DNA from: Hoylesella loescheii DSM 19665 = JCM 12249 = ATCC 15930
GTDB taxonomy: Bacteria > Bacteroidota > Bacteroidia > Bacteroidales > Bacteroidaceae
Assembly: GCF_000378085.1 (NCBI RefSeq)
Contig: NZ_KB899210.1
Location: 372,001 to 436,000, forward strand
Reading direction: 5' to 3'
Length of the DNA stretch: 64,000 nucleotides
Shown: piece by piece, positions 8,765 through 17,114 of the stretch
Position numbering within the stretch: the first letter of the stretch is position 1
Layout of the letters: each line of letters begins with the position of its first letter
Notes under the pieces: model-generated
Told to the model about the DNA's origin: nothing
The model's input: only the letters and a program-made list of their open reading frames with translations
Databases searched by the model: none
Position numbers and translations under genes: made by a program

Positions 8765-9679
8765 ATGAAGAAAATATCCGTACTACTTGTCACCATAGCA
8801 CTTGTTATCCCCGCCTCGGCTCAGCTGCGGTGGAACTCGGTGTACCAAACTTACATCAGCCAATATAAGGATTTGGCTATCGAAGAGATGCTTAAACATC
8901 GCATTCCCGCTAGTATCACATTGGCGCAAGGGCTGTTGGAAAGTGGCGCAGGACGAAGTGCACTGGTGAAAAATGGGAACAACCACTTTGGAATAAAGTG
9001 CCATGACTGGACAGGACGCAAGACATATCATGATGATGACGCAAAAAATGAATGTTTTAGGGCATATAAAAGCGCAAAAGACAGCTATGAAGACCATAGC
9101 CAATTCTTAAAGCGTGGCAGATATAAGCAGCTCTTTTTACTTGCTATTACCGACTATCGTGGGTGGGCTAAGGGGTTAAAGGCATGTGGATATGCAACTG
9201 ACCCTGGCTATGCAACGAAATTGATAAATGTAATCGAACTGTATAAGTTGTATATTTACGACACGGCTACCAGCTACGACAAGTTCTTAACAAAACATGC
9301 AGGCAATTATCAGCCAGGAAGCGCTAATATGCGCTTGCACCCGATATACAAGTATAACGACAATTACTATCTACGCGCACGAAGAGGAGATACGTTTAAA
9401 TCGTTAGCCGAAGAATTAGAACTGTCCGAAAAGTCATTAGCAAGGGCGAACGAACGTTCTAAAGACGATGTTTTAGCTGAAGGCGACATCATCTATCTCA
9501 AAAAGAAGCGCAAGCATGCAGATAAGGATTTCAAGAACAGACCTCACGTCGTTAAGCCAGGAGAGAGCATGTACGACATCGCACAGAAATATGGTATACG
9601 CCTAAAAAGTCTGTATAAGATGAACGATCTGTCCGACGACTACCAGATAAAGATAGGTGACGTGTTGCGGGTTTACTAA
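8765..9679 (+). CDS. secreted glucosaminidase (GH73-type) with two LysM domains
   Basis: Predicted peptidoglycan hydrolase that cuts next to N-acetylglucosamine and acts in the periplasm. I start at 8765 (304 residues): this gives a clean signal peptide (basic start, hydrophobic core, then SAQ) and lies 20 bases after the -7 element at 8738-8745, whereas an upstream ATG would fall before the transcription start. The glucosaminidase domain covers about residues 25-160, with LAQGLLESGAGRS carrying the likely catalytic glutamate and NNHFGIKC as the family hallmark. Two LysM peptidoglycan-binding modules follow (about 205-250 and 258-303). A hairpin lies after the stop. Confidence 0.93.
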   Translation: MKKISVLLVTIALVIPASAQLRWNSVYQTYISQYKDLAIEEMLKHRIPASITLAQGLLESGAGRSALVKNGNNHFGIKCHDWTGRKTYHDDDAKNECFRAYKSAKDSYEDHSQFLKRGRYKQLFLLAITDYRGWAKGLKACGYATDPGYATKLINVIELYKLYIYDTATSYDKFLTKHAGNYQPGSANMRLHPIYKYNDNYYLRARRGDTFKSLAEELELSEKSLARANERSKDDVLAEGDIIYLKKKRKHADKDFKNRPHVVKPGESMYDIAQKYGIRLKSLYKMNDLSDDYQIKIGDVLRVY

Positions 9680-9699
9680 AAAACGCCGCAAATTGCCAA

Positions 9700-9746
9700 G
9701 AATATGTGAATTGCAGACGCCCTACTCTATGGGCGTTTGCATATTC
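9700..9746 (+). terminator. hairpin after the glucosaminidase gene
   Basis: A stem of GCAGACGCCC with GGGCGTTTGC (one mismatch, eight-base loop), extended outward by GAATATG with CATATTC across a bulge, begins about 20 bases after the stop. The downstream bases are not T-rich, so termination strength is uncertain. Confidence 0.5.
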
Positions 9747-9891
9747 TCTGATTCGTGCCGAGATGCTTTTTGCGTATTGTGTGACCCTCTTTACACGAAC
9801 AGTAACCTGTATCATGCAACAACGCAACAGCATAATCTCCCTATATCTAATAAATCTAGACAATTATTATCGTTTAACATCATACTATAAA

Positions 9892-11166
9892 ATGAAGACA
9901 CTCTTCTTATCTATTCTCGCCTTGGCGAGTACGTTGACAGCGTGGTCGCAACGCTTCGACGATGAGTTTGAAAATCGAACCCTGCGAATAGACTATACTT
10001 TTGCAGGTAATGTGAACAAGCAAGAGATTTCTGTGGCTAAGTTAAATGTCATGCCCGGATGGTATGGCAAGCGGCAAAGACTATCCGAAATTCCTGTTGA
10101 GGGTAACGGACAGATTACCGTTAGACGAAAGAAAGATAAGCAAGTGATTTATCGTAACTCTTTCTCCACATTGTTTCAAGAATGGCTAACCTACGACGAA
10201 GCCAAATCCTCGTCCAAATCTTTCGAGAATGTGTTCCTTGTTCCAATGCCGAAAGACACGGTTGAGATTACCGTTGACCTGCGAAACAATCGTCGGCAGG
10301 TCGTGGCTAGTCTAACCCATACGGTTGCCCCCAAAGATATTTTGATTAGAAAACTAGGCGAAACGACCGTAACTCCTTACGAAACGCTTCAAAAGGCTAC
10401 AGATCCAAGCCGTTGTATTCATATCGCATACATTGCAGAAGGATACACGGAGGCCGAGATGGACGTATTTCTAAAGGATGCGAAGGAAGCTACTGAAGCC
10501 TTATTTGCGCACGAACCATTCAAGTCAACACGTAATCGGTTTAATATTGTGGCCGTGAAATCACCCTCAAAGGAAAGCGGAACGAGCGAGCCTTCTAAGG
10601 GTGTATGGAAGAATACGGCGTTACACTCGCACTTTGACACGTTTTACAGCGACCGATACCTTACTACTTTGAACTTGTTTGAACTGCACGACTGGCTGGC
10701 TGGCACGCCATACGAACACATTATCGTGCTGGTGAACACTGAAAAGTATGGCGGTGGTGGCATCCTTAACTCTTATAACCTGTCGATGACTCATCACGAG
10801 AAGTTCAAACCTGTTGTTGTACACGAATTTGGGCATAGCTTTGCCGGACTAGGTGATGAGTATGCATACGAGGCAGAGAGTATATCAATGTATCCACGCG
10901 ACATCGAGCCGTGGGAAGAAAACCTCACTACATTGGTGAATTTCAAAGGAAAATGGGAAAACCTTGTTAAGAAGAACACGCCAATACCTACACCTGCAAC
11001 TGCAAAAAACAAGAATACGGTTGGTGCTTATGAAGGTGCGGGATACAGTTTAAAGGGTGTTTACCGTGGCTATCAGGATTGTAGGATGCGCACGAATGAG
11101 TTCCCAGAGTTCTGTCCAGTATGTACGCAAGCTCTAACAAGGTTTATCGACTTCTATACAAAATAG
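9892..11166 (+). CDS. secreted M64 family (IgA-protease-like) metallopeptidase
   Basis: A 424-residue secreted zinc peptidase of family M64, named after the Clostridium ramosum IgA protease. The start at 9892 gives a signal peptide ending around TAWSQ; the open frame runs further upstream but that region has no signal sequence and overlaps the hairpin of the previous gene. The Bacteroidetes-type N-terminal beta domain covers about residues 25-145. The catalytic domain follows, with HEFGH at 311-315 and the downstream aspartate in GLGDEY as the expected third ligand. Substrate is unknown; family naming does not show that it cuts immunoglobulin. Confidence 0.92.
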   Translation: MKTLFLSILALASTLTAWSQRFDDEFENRTLRIDYTFAGNVNKQEISVAKLNVMPGWYGKRQRLSEIPVEGNGQITVRRKKDKQVIYRNSFSTLFQEWLTYDEAKSSSKSFENVFLVPMPKDTVEITVDLRNNRRQVVASLTHTVAPKDILIRKLGETTVTPYETLQKATDPSRCIHIAYIAEGYTEAEMDVFLKDAKEATEALFAHEPFKSTRNRFNIVAVKSPSKESGTSEPSKGVWKNTALHSHFDTFYSDRYLTTLNLFELHDWLAGTPYEHIIVLVNTEKYGGGGILNSYNLSMTHHEKFKPVVVHEFGHSFAGLGDEYAYEAESISMYPRDIEPWEENLTTLVNFKGKWENLVKKNTPIPTPATAKNKNTVGAYEGAGYSLKGVYRGYQDCRMRTNEFPEFCPVCTQALTRFIDFYTK

Positions 11167-11300
11167 CTATTTGTGTTGGACTAACATTTTATTAGAGAGC
11201 TTGTAAGTGGTTAATTGCACTACTGAAATATTCTTTCAACATACGATTCACACTTCTGCAAATCGTAGAATGTGCCTATTAACAATGTGAGAACAAACAA

Positions 11301-11345
11301 AAGCCCCACTGCTAGACCAGCGAATGTGGTCGTGCAGTGGGGCTT
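11301..11345. terminator. bidirectional intrinsic terminator
   Basis: A perfect 12-base stem (AAGCCCCACTGC with GCAGTGGGGCTT) with an inner GACCA/TGGTC stem. It is followed by TTTT rightward and TTTTGTTTGTT leftward, so it can end both the M64 gene and the long leftward ileS-C69 run. Confidence 0.9.
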
Positions 11346-11456
11346 TTATATGTCGTTAAAGGCAAATGAAGGGCTTTTAATCCTTATGTATCCTTCGTAG
11401 CTTTGCGTTTACAACACTTGCCTTTTTATGCTTAAAGCAAAATGTTTAGTGCCAAA

Positions 11457-13106
11457 TTATTTCTTCTCTTCTGGCACAGCATACCAATCGCCTGTTTCTT
11501 TTACGAGCTTGCGAGCAAAAGAATCGGGGTAACCAGGTCGTTTTGTCTTTGCTCCAAGTCCTTCTTTGTTCCGTTTGAAGCTACGCCCTGCGGTGGGCTT
11601 AACAGCCATGTCGTTATATTTCACAATAAGGAAGGTGGCTAGCTCTTTCCAGTTCTTCAGCATGGACTGTGCTTGCTCGTTGCTATAATCGTTCAGATAC
11701 TTAATGGCCTTTGAAGCATCACTGCTATAAAGCTCGGCTGCACGCTTCTCCACTTGGGCTTGTTGGGCCAGATAACTATTCTCTAGACTGTCGCGTACCT
11801 CTTTAAGTGTTGGGAAAAGAAGGCTATAACGTGGATAGACCATATTGCTAACCCAGTTGCAAACCCAAAATGCGTTCTTATCTGAGAAGGTTACTGCATC
11901 AGCGCCTGGGGTGTTATAGCACTCTGGTTGAACAGTGTTTCCGCAGTAGATAGGTGTATATGGTACCATGTTTCCATCGTCGTTACCAAACCAAAGAACA
12001 CCACCAATCTGTCGCGGTAACCACAAACGCAACTGAGCTACATAGCTGAAAGCAGTTTGCTGTGTAGAAACGGGGCGTTCGTTGAAGTATTTTTTGCCAT
12101 CTACCGTAAAGTAAAGTGGCGTGGGACGATAAGGCATCTGCCATACACCAGCCCCCACATTCGTGCTATCTAGTGCCAAAGGCGTTCCCTCATAATGGTC
12201 GCGCATGGCAGCAGCGACGTCTTCGAAGCTCACCTTCTTGTTAGGAATAATCCACAAAGGCATGTCTTCCGCATTGGCATCCTTACCAAGAATCCAAGGC
12301 AAATAGCGGTCGAAGTTGTCGGCAAAACGGTTGAAGAAGCTGTAAACGCGTGCATCGCAGAATCTTCTTCCTCCGAAAGTAGGTTCGCCATACACATCGC
12401 GCCAAGAGAAATCCTTGTCTTTACCCGTGTACCAGCCCTTTGAACGTGCGAAGCTGATAACATCTTTCGAGTACATTACGTCACCTTTGGGATACTGCAT
12501 AAACTTCGTTATGCGACTTTGATTTGCGTGCGCGCAGATAGCATTGTCAGGAATGCGTACGGCAACCCATACTGCACCCTTGCTTCCTGCTCCCTTTCCC
12601 ATCATCTCCATAATCCAAGCTTCGTTGGGATCACAGATCGTAAAGGTTTCGCCTCCTGAGTAATAGCCATACGTATTTACCAAAGTAGTCATCACGTTGA
12701 TGGCTTCGCGTGCCGTCTTGCTTCTTTGAAGGGCAATGTATATCAGTGAACCGTAGTCTAGCAAACCGGTTGAATCGGTCATCTCTTCACGCCCACCGTA
12801 TGTCGTTTCACCAATGCATACTTGGTATTCATTGATATTTCCGATAACATTGTAGGTAACTGGAGCCTCTGGAATTTCACCTAGATACTTGTGACTGTCC
12901 CAATCAAACACTTTACGCATTTCGCCTTTAGCGTGTTTTCCTGCAGGAAAGTGGCACAATCCGATGAACATACCGTAGTCGTCAGCATTATATGTGCAGA
13001 AGACCGACCCATCTTTGCTTGCCTTTTTACCCACAATGAAGTTGGTGCAAGCATAGCTGCCCAGCCCTATTAGGGAGAAGGCGGCAATTAGCAATAGCTT
13101 CTTCAT
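11457..13106 (-). CDS. secreted C69 family dipeptidase
   Basis: An N-terminal-nucleophile dipeptidase of the PepD/C69 family, which cleaves dipeptides and matures by removing the residues before its cysteine. I start at 13106 (549 residues), giving a signal peptide that ends in GLGSYA directly before Cys20. The segment CTNFIVGKKASKDGS after it is the family hallmark, so signal cleavage and exposure of the nucleophile coincide. Other conserved parts are the GGRE loop and NEAWIMEMMGKG. The start lies 19 bases after the M23 gene stop, so the two envelope peptidases are probably co-transcribed. The bidirectional terminator follows. Confidence 0.93.
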   Translation of the reverse strand: MKKLLLIAAFSLIGLGSYACTNFIVGKKASKDGSVFCTYNADDYGMFIGLCHFPAGKHAKGEMRKVFDWDSHKYLGEIPEAPVTYNVIGNINEYQVCIGETTYGGREEMTDSTGLLDYGSLIYIALQRSKTAREAINVMTTLVNTYGYYSGGETFTICDPNEAWIMEMMGKGAGSKGAVWVAVRIPDNAICAHANQSRITKFMQYPKGDVMYSKDVISFARSKGWYTGKDKDFSWRDVYGEPTFGGRRFCDARVYSFFNRFADNFDRYLPWILGKDANAEDMPLWIIPNKKVSFEDVAAAMRDHYEGTPLALDSTNVGAGVWQMPYRPTPLYFTVDGKKYFNERPVSTQQTAFSYVAQLRLWLPRQIGGVLWFGNDDGNMVPYTPIYCGNTVQPECYNTPGADAVTFSDKNAFWVCNWVSNMVYPRYSLLFPTLKEVRDSLENSYLAQQAQVEKRAAELYSSDASKAIKYLNDYSNEQAQSMLKNWKELATFLIVKYNDMAVKPTAGRSFKRNKEGLGAKTKRPGYPDSFARKLVKETGDWYAVPEEKK

Positions 13107-13125
13107 AACTGTATAATTAGTTTGA

Positions 13126-14778
13126 TTAATAAAGAATATTTGTTTCAAAACGCCTCTTGTTACCTTGGTTGTCGGTGGCAAAGAAGGTTAAGTGGCGCTG
13201 TTTACCCGTGCGTTTGAGTGGTGTTTCAGTCAGTTTACATGCTACCCACGGACTTAATGGCACGTCCTCGAACAACACAAATTGTCCGTCTATGTAACCT
13301 TCGTACGTGTTTACACCGCTCTTTTCATCTTCAAGACCTAGTTTAATGATCTTGGTTGCGTTCCAATTGCCTTGCCCCACAGGCGAAACCACAGGTGGTT
13401 CATCGTCGTATTCGATGGAATATTGTAGGTGTAGGTCACGCATGTTTGCCGAAACCCATCCCTTTTCGTATGTTCCACCAAAATAACGTGTGTTATAACC
13501 GCGCCCACTGATATATAGTTTCGATGTGTCTTTTACCGTTCTCGTCAATTTCAGACTTATTCGTGCGGGACGAAACAGGCGTTCGGCGTTATTTGTGAAT
13601 GTGCAATAGCTGGATAGCGCATTGTCTTTACAACTTATTTTCGGTGTTAAGGCAACGGCATAAGCCACAGAATTAGGCTTTATCAACAACTGCACGCCAT
13701 CTGTTTGTAAGACGAATGGCCTATTCCAATACACACTTCGCAGTGTATTGGCAGGTTGTTTGGGGGCAAAAGTACGTCTTTTTCCCGTTACTGTGAAGGT
13801 ATACCTACTTGTGTTACCCTTAAAATCGGTCAGAACATATTCTAAATGGTAATCCCGTTCTTGGTTAAAGTTTACTATACCCTTGTCTTTGTCGGCAGAC
13901 AACATTTGCAATCCCATACCAGGGTATAGAAACGAATGCATGTACCACACGTTGTATCGCAAGAAATGTTCATGGTCGCCCCATGCGTTTACCTGCACAG
14001 TTCTTTCGTATGGAATGCGATTGACATTGCTTTTGAAAACGGTTTTGCCGTCAACAAGCAGCTCGGTCTTCTTTACACCATATCGATTGTAGGTTATTTC
14101 CATGTAGTCGTTGGCCCAAACGCCAAATCCCACTTTCCCCCAAGCACTGAATTTATGGGGTAAATTGTGTGAGGTGAATGAATGCGAAGACTTACCCGTA
14201 TCATTGTTAAAGGCCCCTTCTCCATTAACAGGATAAGCCATAAAACCGTGTGCCATGGGTGGCAGACCGTCTTCAACATGTTGACCAATGAAGTCGAGAG
14301 GGTCGAGCATATCGCCCGAGCGTGTTTCGTGCAATTCTAGATGTAAGTGTGGGGCTTCTGATGCGCCAGAGTTTCCGCTAATGGCGATGAGTTGTCCTTT
14401 TGCCACGGGTAGGTCGGTTGGTTTAAACCAAATGTCGCCCGTAGACTGTTTATTGGTATATTGCCATTTTCTCACCATGGCCTTGATGGCTGGCGTAAAG
14501 GTTTTTAGGTGGCAATAGACGCTGGTATAACCCTCGGGATGGTGAACATACACCGCGTTACCAAAGCCATCATAACCCACAGAGACGTGCGACACGTAGC
14601 CATCGCCTATCGAGAAGATAGGTTTTCCCTCTACCCCGTCGGTCTTAACGTCCACCCCACCATGGAAATGGTTAGGTCGCGGTTCGCCAAAGTTACCCGC
14701 CAATGCGATGGGATAGTTTACAGGTGACCCGAAAATCACCTTGGCTGCCATTGTTATAGATAATATGATGTTCGTCAT
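13126..14778 (-). CDS. M23 family metallopeptidase
   Basis: Zinc endopeptidase of the LytM/lysostaphin type, normally acting on peptidoglycan cross-bridges. I use the ATG at 14778 (550 residues) rather than an upstream TTG. A short hydrophobic N-terminus suggests export. The M23 domain occupies roughly residues 25-160 with metal ligands in HFHGGVD (His39, Asp43) and the second His-x-His pair in HLHLE (144-148); the domain is interrupted by a longer insertion than in LytM. The remaining 390 residues are beta-rich and unlike any domain I recognise. It lies within the leftward ileS-C69 run. Confidence 0.9.
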   Translation of the reverse strand: MTNIILSITMAAKVIFGSPVNYPIALAGNFGEPRPNHFHGGVDVKTDGVEGKPIFSIGDGYVSHVSVGYDGFGNAVYVHHPEGYTSVYCHLKTFTPAIKAMVRKWQYTNKQSTGDIWFKPTDLPVAKGQLIAISGNSGASEAPHLHLELHETRSGDMLDPLDFIGQHVEDGLPPMAHGFMAYPVNGEGAFNNDTGKSSHSFTSHNLPHKFSAWGKVGFGVWANDYMEITYNRYGVKKTELLVDGKTVFKSNVNRIPYERTVQVNAWGDHEHFLRYNVWYMHSFLYPGMGLQMLSADKDKGIVNFNQERDYHLEYVLTDFKGNTSRYTFTVTGKRRTFAPKQPANTLRSVYWNRPFVLQTDGVQLLIKPNSVAYAVALTPKISCKDNALSSYCTFTNNAERLFRPARISLKLTRTVKDTSKLYISGRGYNTRYFGGTYEKGWVSANMRDLHLQYSIEYDDEPPVVSPVGQGNWNATKIIKLGLEDEKSGVNTYEGYIDGQFVLFEDVPLSPWVACKLTETPLKRTGKQRHLTFFATDNQGNKRRFETNILY

Positions 14779-14887
14779 GCCATACTTGTTTGTTGTCAAT
14801 TAGAAGGTGGAAAGGCACTGTTTAAGTTGTGAGATGCAGGCGATAAACTGCCAAATGTAAGGCGTAGGATTGCTTCTCGGTATGTCC

Positions 14888-15103
14888 TCATTCTAGTAAT
14901 ATCCCGTTGTGGAATGCCTGAAGCGATCCATTTGCATCCTCTTTTAGAATAATTTCACCGCCAAGCCAAACGGTATTGGCTTGTTCGCCACAGAGTGGTA
15001 AGTAGCTTTCTACCATTGATTGCTCTATTGTCACCACTCCATTCCTTAGTGTTACGTTGCCATGAACTACCGTGTTTGCGGCATATCGTTTTCGCTTGTC
15101 CAT
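14888..15103 (-). CDS. small conserved-looking protein, amidohydrolase N-terminal-like
   Basis: A 71-residue frame that overlaps the end of the DUF4296 gene by 37 bases. It is kept because the direction and position fit the operon and because its sequence reads like the small beta-subdomain at the N-terminus of amidohydrolases (RYAANTVVHGNVTLRNGVV, then an HNGILLE tail), with no metal-binding histidine pair. It therefore cannot be an amidohydrolase itself. I do not know a function. It could be a translated but minor product or a chance frame. Confidence 0.5.
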   Translation of the reverse strand: MDKRKRYAANTVVHGNVTLRNGVVTIEQSMVESYLPLCGEQANTVWLGGEIILKEDANGSLQAFHNGILLE

Positions 15104-15939
15104 TGCTCACGGTTGTCTATGGTTACAGCTGAGTCTATCTTGTTGGGCTCAGGCAGTTCTTTCGGCTGTTTAGAGGTGGTTGTGCGCATCTTAATGAGCC
15201 TGATATTGTAGATGGGTAGCAACCGGAGTGTGGTTTGCATACCTCCAAAAGGCTTCTCATTATTGAGAAGGAAGTAGCCGGTTATCCGCTTGATTCCCAG
15301 ACGTTCGTCATCGTTAAGTTGCAAAGTGAAATGCGAGGGAGCAGAAATGTGTATGGTCTGTGCCACTACACTGTCGTTAGCCAGCGTCATAGCCAATACT
15401 GCCACGGCATCACGATTGCCTTCTTGGAAAATGAATTGTGTGTCGAATTCTAGCAAGAAGCGATCTCCCTTATGGAAACTCGTGTCGGGTTTCACCACGA
15501 ATGAATATATATTATAAGGAACTTGACTGGTTAGTACCACAGAACGGTCACCATTCCAAACGTTAGTTGTGTCGCCTTTGGATGCAAGACGGTCGTAATT
15601 GGCAGCCGCACCACCAAGGGCAAGTTCTTCTGCTTCGAGCCTTTTTGAAAGCCGTTGGTATATTTCATGGAGCATGTTGGTGTTTTGCATGTAGTACACC
15701 ATCGACGAATCGAACTTCGCTTGGTCAACACCATGCTTCTTCAATGCAGCCAAACGATAGGCATATTCAGTTTTTCCATTGCCCATATTGTTGCGTGCCA
15801 TCGCCCCAGCAAGGTGGTAATCGTAGAGAATCTCTTCCATCTCGTTGGGTTGAATATACTTGCTTGGCACCCCAGGCTTACAGCCTATGGTGGTAACCAA
15901 GAGCAAAATGAACATGAATATACCGACAATTGTTTTCAC
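15067..15939 (-). CDS. DUF4296 domain lipoprotein
   Basis: A 290-residue predicted lipoprotein of unknown function. The start is GTG at 15939: this includes the lysine and hydrophobic stretch needed for export and the lipobox TTIGC with the acylated Cys20, while the internal ATG at 15915 would leave a signal without a positive charge. The DUF4296 domain follows (about residues 25-110), with MEEILYDYHLAGAMA as its typical start. The rest is beta-rich and ends in a polar tail. It sits directly after lspA, the peptidase that would process it, in the usual Bacteroidetes order. Confidence 0.85.
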   Translation of the reverse strand: MKTIVGIFMFILLLVTTIGCKPGVPSKYIQPNEMEEILYDYHLAGAMARNNMGNGKTEYAYRLAALKKHGVDQAKFDSSMVYYMQNTNMLHEIYQRLSKRLEAEELALGGAAANYDRLASKGDTTNVWNGDRSVVLTSQVPYNIYSFVVKPDTSFHKGDRFLLEFDTQFIFQEGNRDAVAVLAMTLANDSVVAQTIHISAPSHFTLQLNDDERLGIKRITGYFLLNNEKPFGGMQTTLRLLPIYNIRLIKMRTTTSKQPKELPEPNKIDSAVTIDNREQWTSENDMPQTR

Positions 15940-15950
15940 AGCAATCTCCT

Positions 15951-16631
15951 TTACGCCTCGTCAGTGTTTTTTTCTTCCTCGTCAGTGTTTTTTTTCTTCC
16001 TAGAAAAGCTGAGCGATATAGTTTCCAACTCCTTTCTGCAAAAGAGCAAAAGACACACTACGCCAACGCTAATGCTTGCATCGGCAAAGTTGAACACAGG
16101 ACTAAAGAATATAAATTGCTCTCCGCCCTTAAACGGGAACCATTCAGGATAGGTGGTTACGATGAGTGGAAAGTAGAACATGTCTACCACTTTGCCCGTT
16201 AAAAAGTCGGCATAGCCTGTGCCAAAGGGAACAAACGAGGCCACAGTAAATGGCGTAGAGGCATTGAATATTAGTCCGTAGAACATGGAGTCGATCATGT
16301 TGCCCACCGCACCCGCTAAAATCATGGATAGGAAAACAATGTACCGCGTACGCATACCTTGCTTAACCACCTTCCAAATGTAGCGTGCGATAACGGTGAT
16401 AGCCACCAATCGCAGAATGCTAAGAACCAACTTGTTGATGAAAGTCATGCCGTATGCCATGCCGTTATTCTCCACGAAGTCGATGTAAAACCAGTCGGTA
16501 ACGTGGATGGCCTCACCAAGCGACATGCTTGTCTTTACCTCAATCTTGATAACTTGGTCAATGATGAGGATTACAATCACCAATAATATGGCCAAGCGGC
16601 CATCTGTCAGTATTTCTTTTCCTTTTGCCAT
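15951..16631 (-). CDS. lspA: lipoprotein signal peptidase LspA
   Basis: Inner-membrane aspartyl peptidase that removes signal peptides from prolipoproteins. The 226-residue protein has four membrane segments. The catalytic aspartates lie in GNMIDS and FNFADASI. The region between them is longer than in the E. coli enzyme, as is common in Bacteroidetes. The C-terminal cytoplasmic tail contains a near-perfect duplication (KKKNTDEE, then KNTDEA) caused by a tandem DNA repeat. The gene sits between dksA and the DUF4296 lipoprotein gene. Confidence 0.96.
   Translation of the reverse strand: MAKGKEILTDGRLAILLVIVILIIDQVIKIEVKTSMSLGEAIHVTDWFYIDFVENNGMAYGMTFINKLVLSILRLVAITVIARYIWKVVKQGMRTRYIVFLSMILAGAVGNMIDSMFYGLIFNASTPFTVASFVPFGTGYADFLTGKVVDMFYFPLIVTTYPEWFPFKGGEQFIFFSPVFNFADASISVGVVCLLLFCRKELETISLSFSRKKKNTDEEEKNTDEA
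15956..15998. repeat. 21/22-base tandem duplication in the lspA tail
   Basis: Two copies of a unit beginning CCTCGTCAGTG and ending TTCTT. The first (15956-15976) has a run of seven T, the second (15977-15998) eight T at 15988-15995. They encode the repeated NTDEE segment. The A8 tract on the coding strand could slip, which would change only the last residues. Confidence 0.8.
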
Positions 16632-16719
16632 AAATGGTGTTTCTGTTGTTCAGCACAATGCCTTGCCCCGCAAATGCTGTTGCAGGGGCAAGACATCTGT
16701 AGCTTTAAGGCTTACTCCT

Positions 16720-17100
16720 TTAACGTTTGCGTGCGTTCTTCGACTCTACGCTTAACGTTGCGTGGGGAACAGCCATTAAACGTTGTTTGGGTATAAGTTC
16801 GCCTGTTATGCGGTCAATACCATAGGTTTTGTTGGCAATTCGCACAAGGGCGGCTTCAAGCCCGGTAATAAACTTCTGCTGCCTATTAGCCAGCTGTATC
16901 AGTTCTTCTTTGCTTTGTGTGGCACTTCCTTCTTCCAAAACCTTATAGGTTGGTGAAGTATCGTCTACGTCGTTTCCGTCTGCATTCATCAAAGTACGCA
17001 TCATCGCTTCGTAATCACGGCGTGCCAGCTTCAGCTTTTCATTGATTACATGGCGGAACTCTTCAAGTTCTTCGTCATTGTAACGTGTTTTGTTAGCCAT
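16720..17100 (-). CDS. DksA/TraR family protein lacking the zinc-finger cysteines
   Basis: A 126-residue protein of the DksA/TraR family, whose members bind RNA polymerase through the secondary channel with ppGpp. The coiled-coil half is visible (about residues 8-90), followed by the conserved ELIPKQRLMAVPHATLSVE block of the globular domain. In this block the position that usually reads GxC is GID and no cysteine occurs anywhere in the protein, so it cannot bind zinc in the DksA way. It lies 14 bases after ileS and before lspA, the standard position of this gene in Bacteroidetes. Confidence 0.88.
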   Translation of the reverse strand: MANKTRYNDEELEEFRHVINEKLKLARRDYEAMMRTLMNADGNDVDDTSPTYKVLEEGSATQSKEELIQLANRQQKFITGLEAALVRIANKTYGIDRITGELIPKQRLMAVPHATLSVESKNARKR

Positions 17101-17114
17101 AAGTTAGATAGGGT

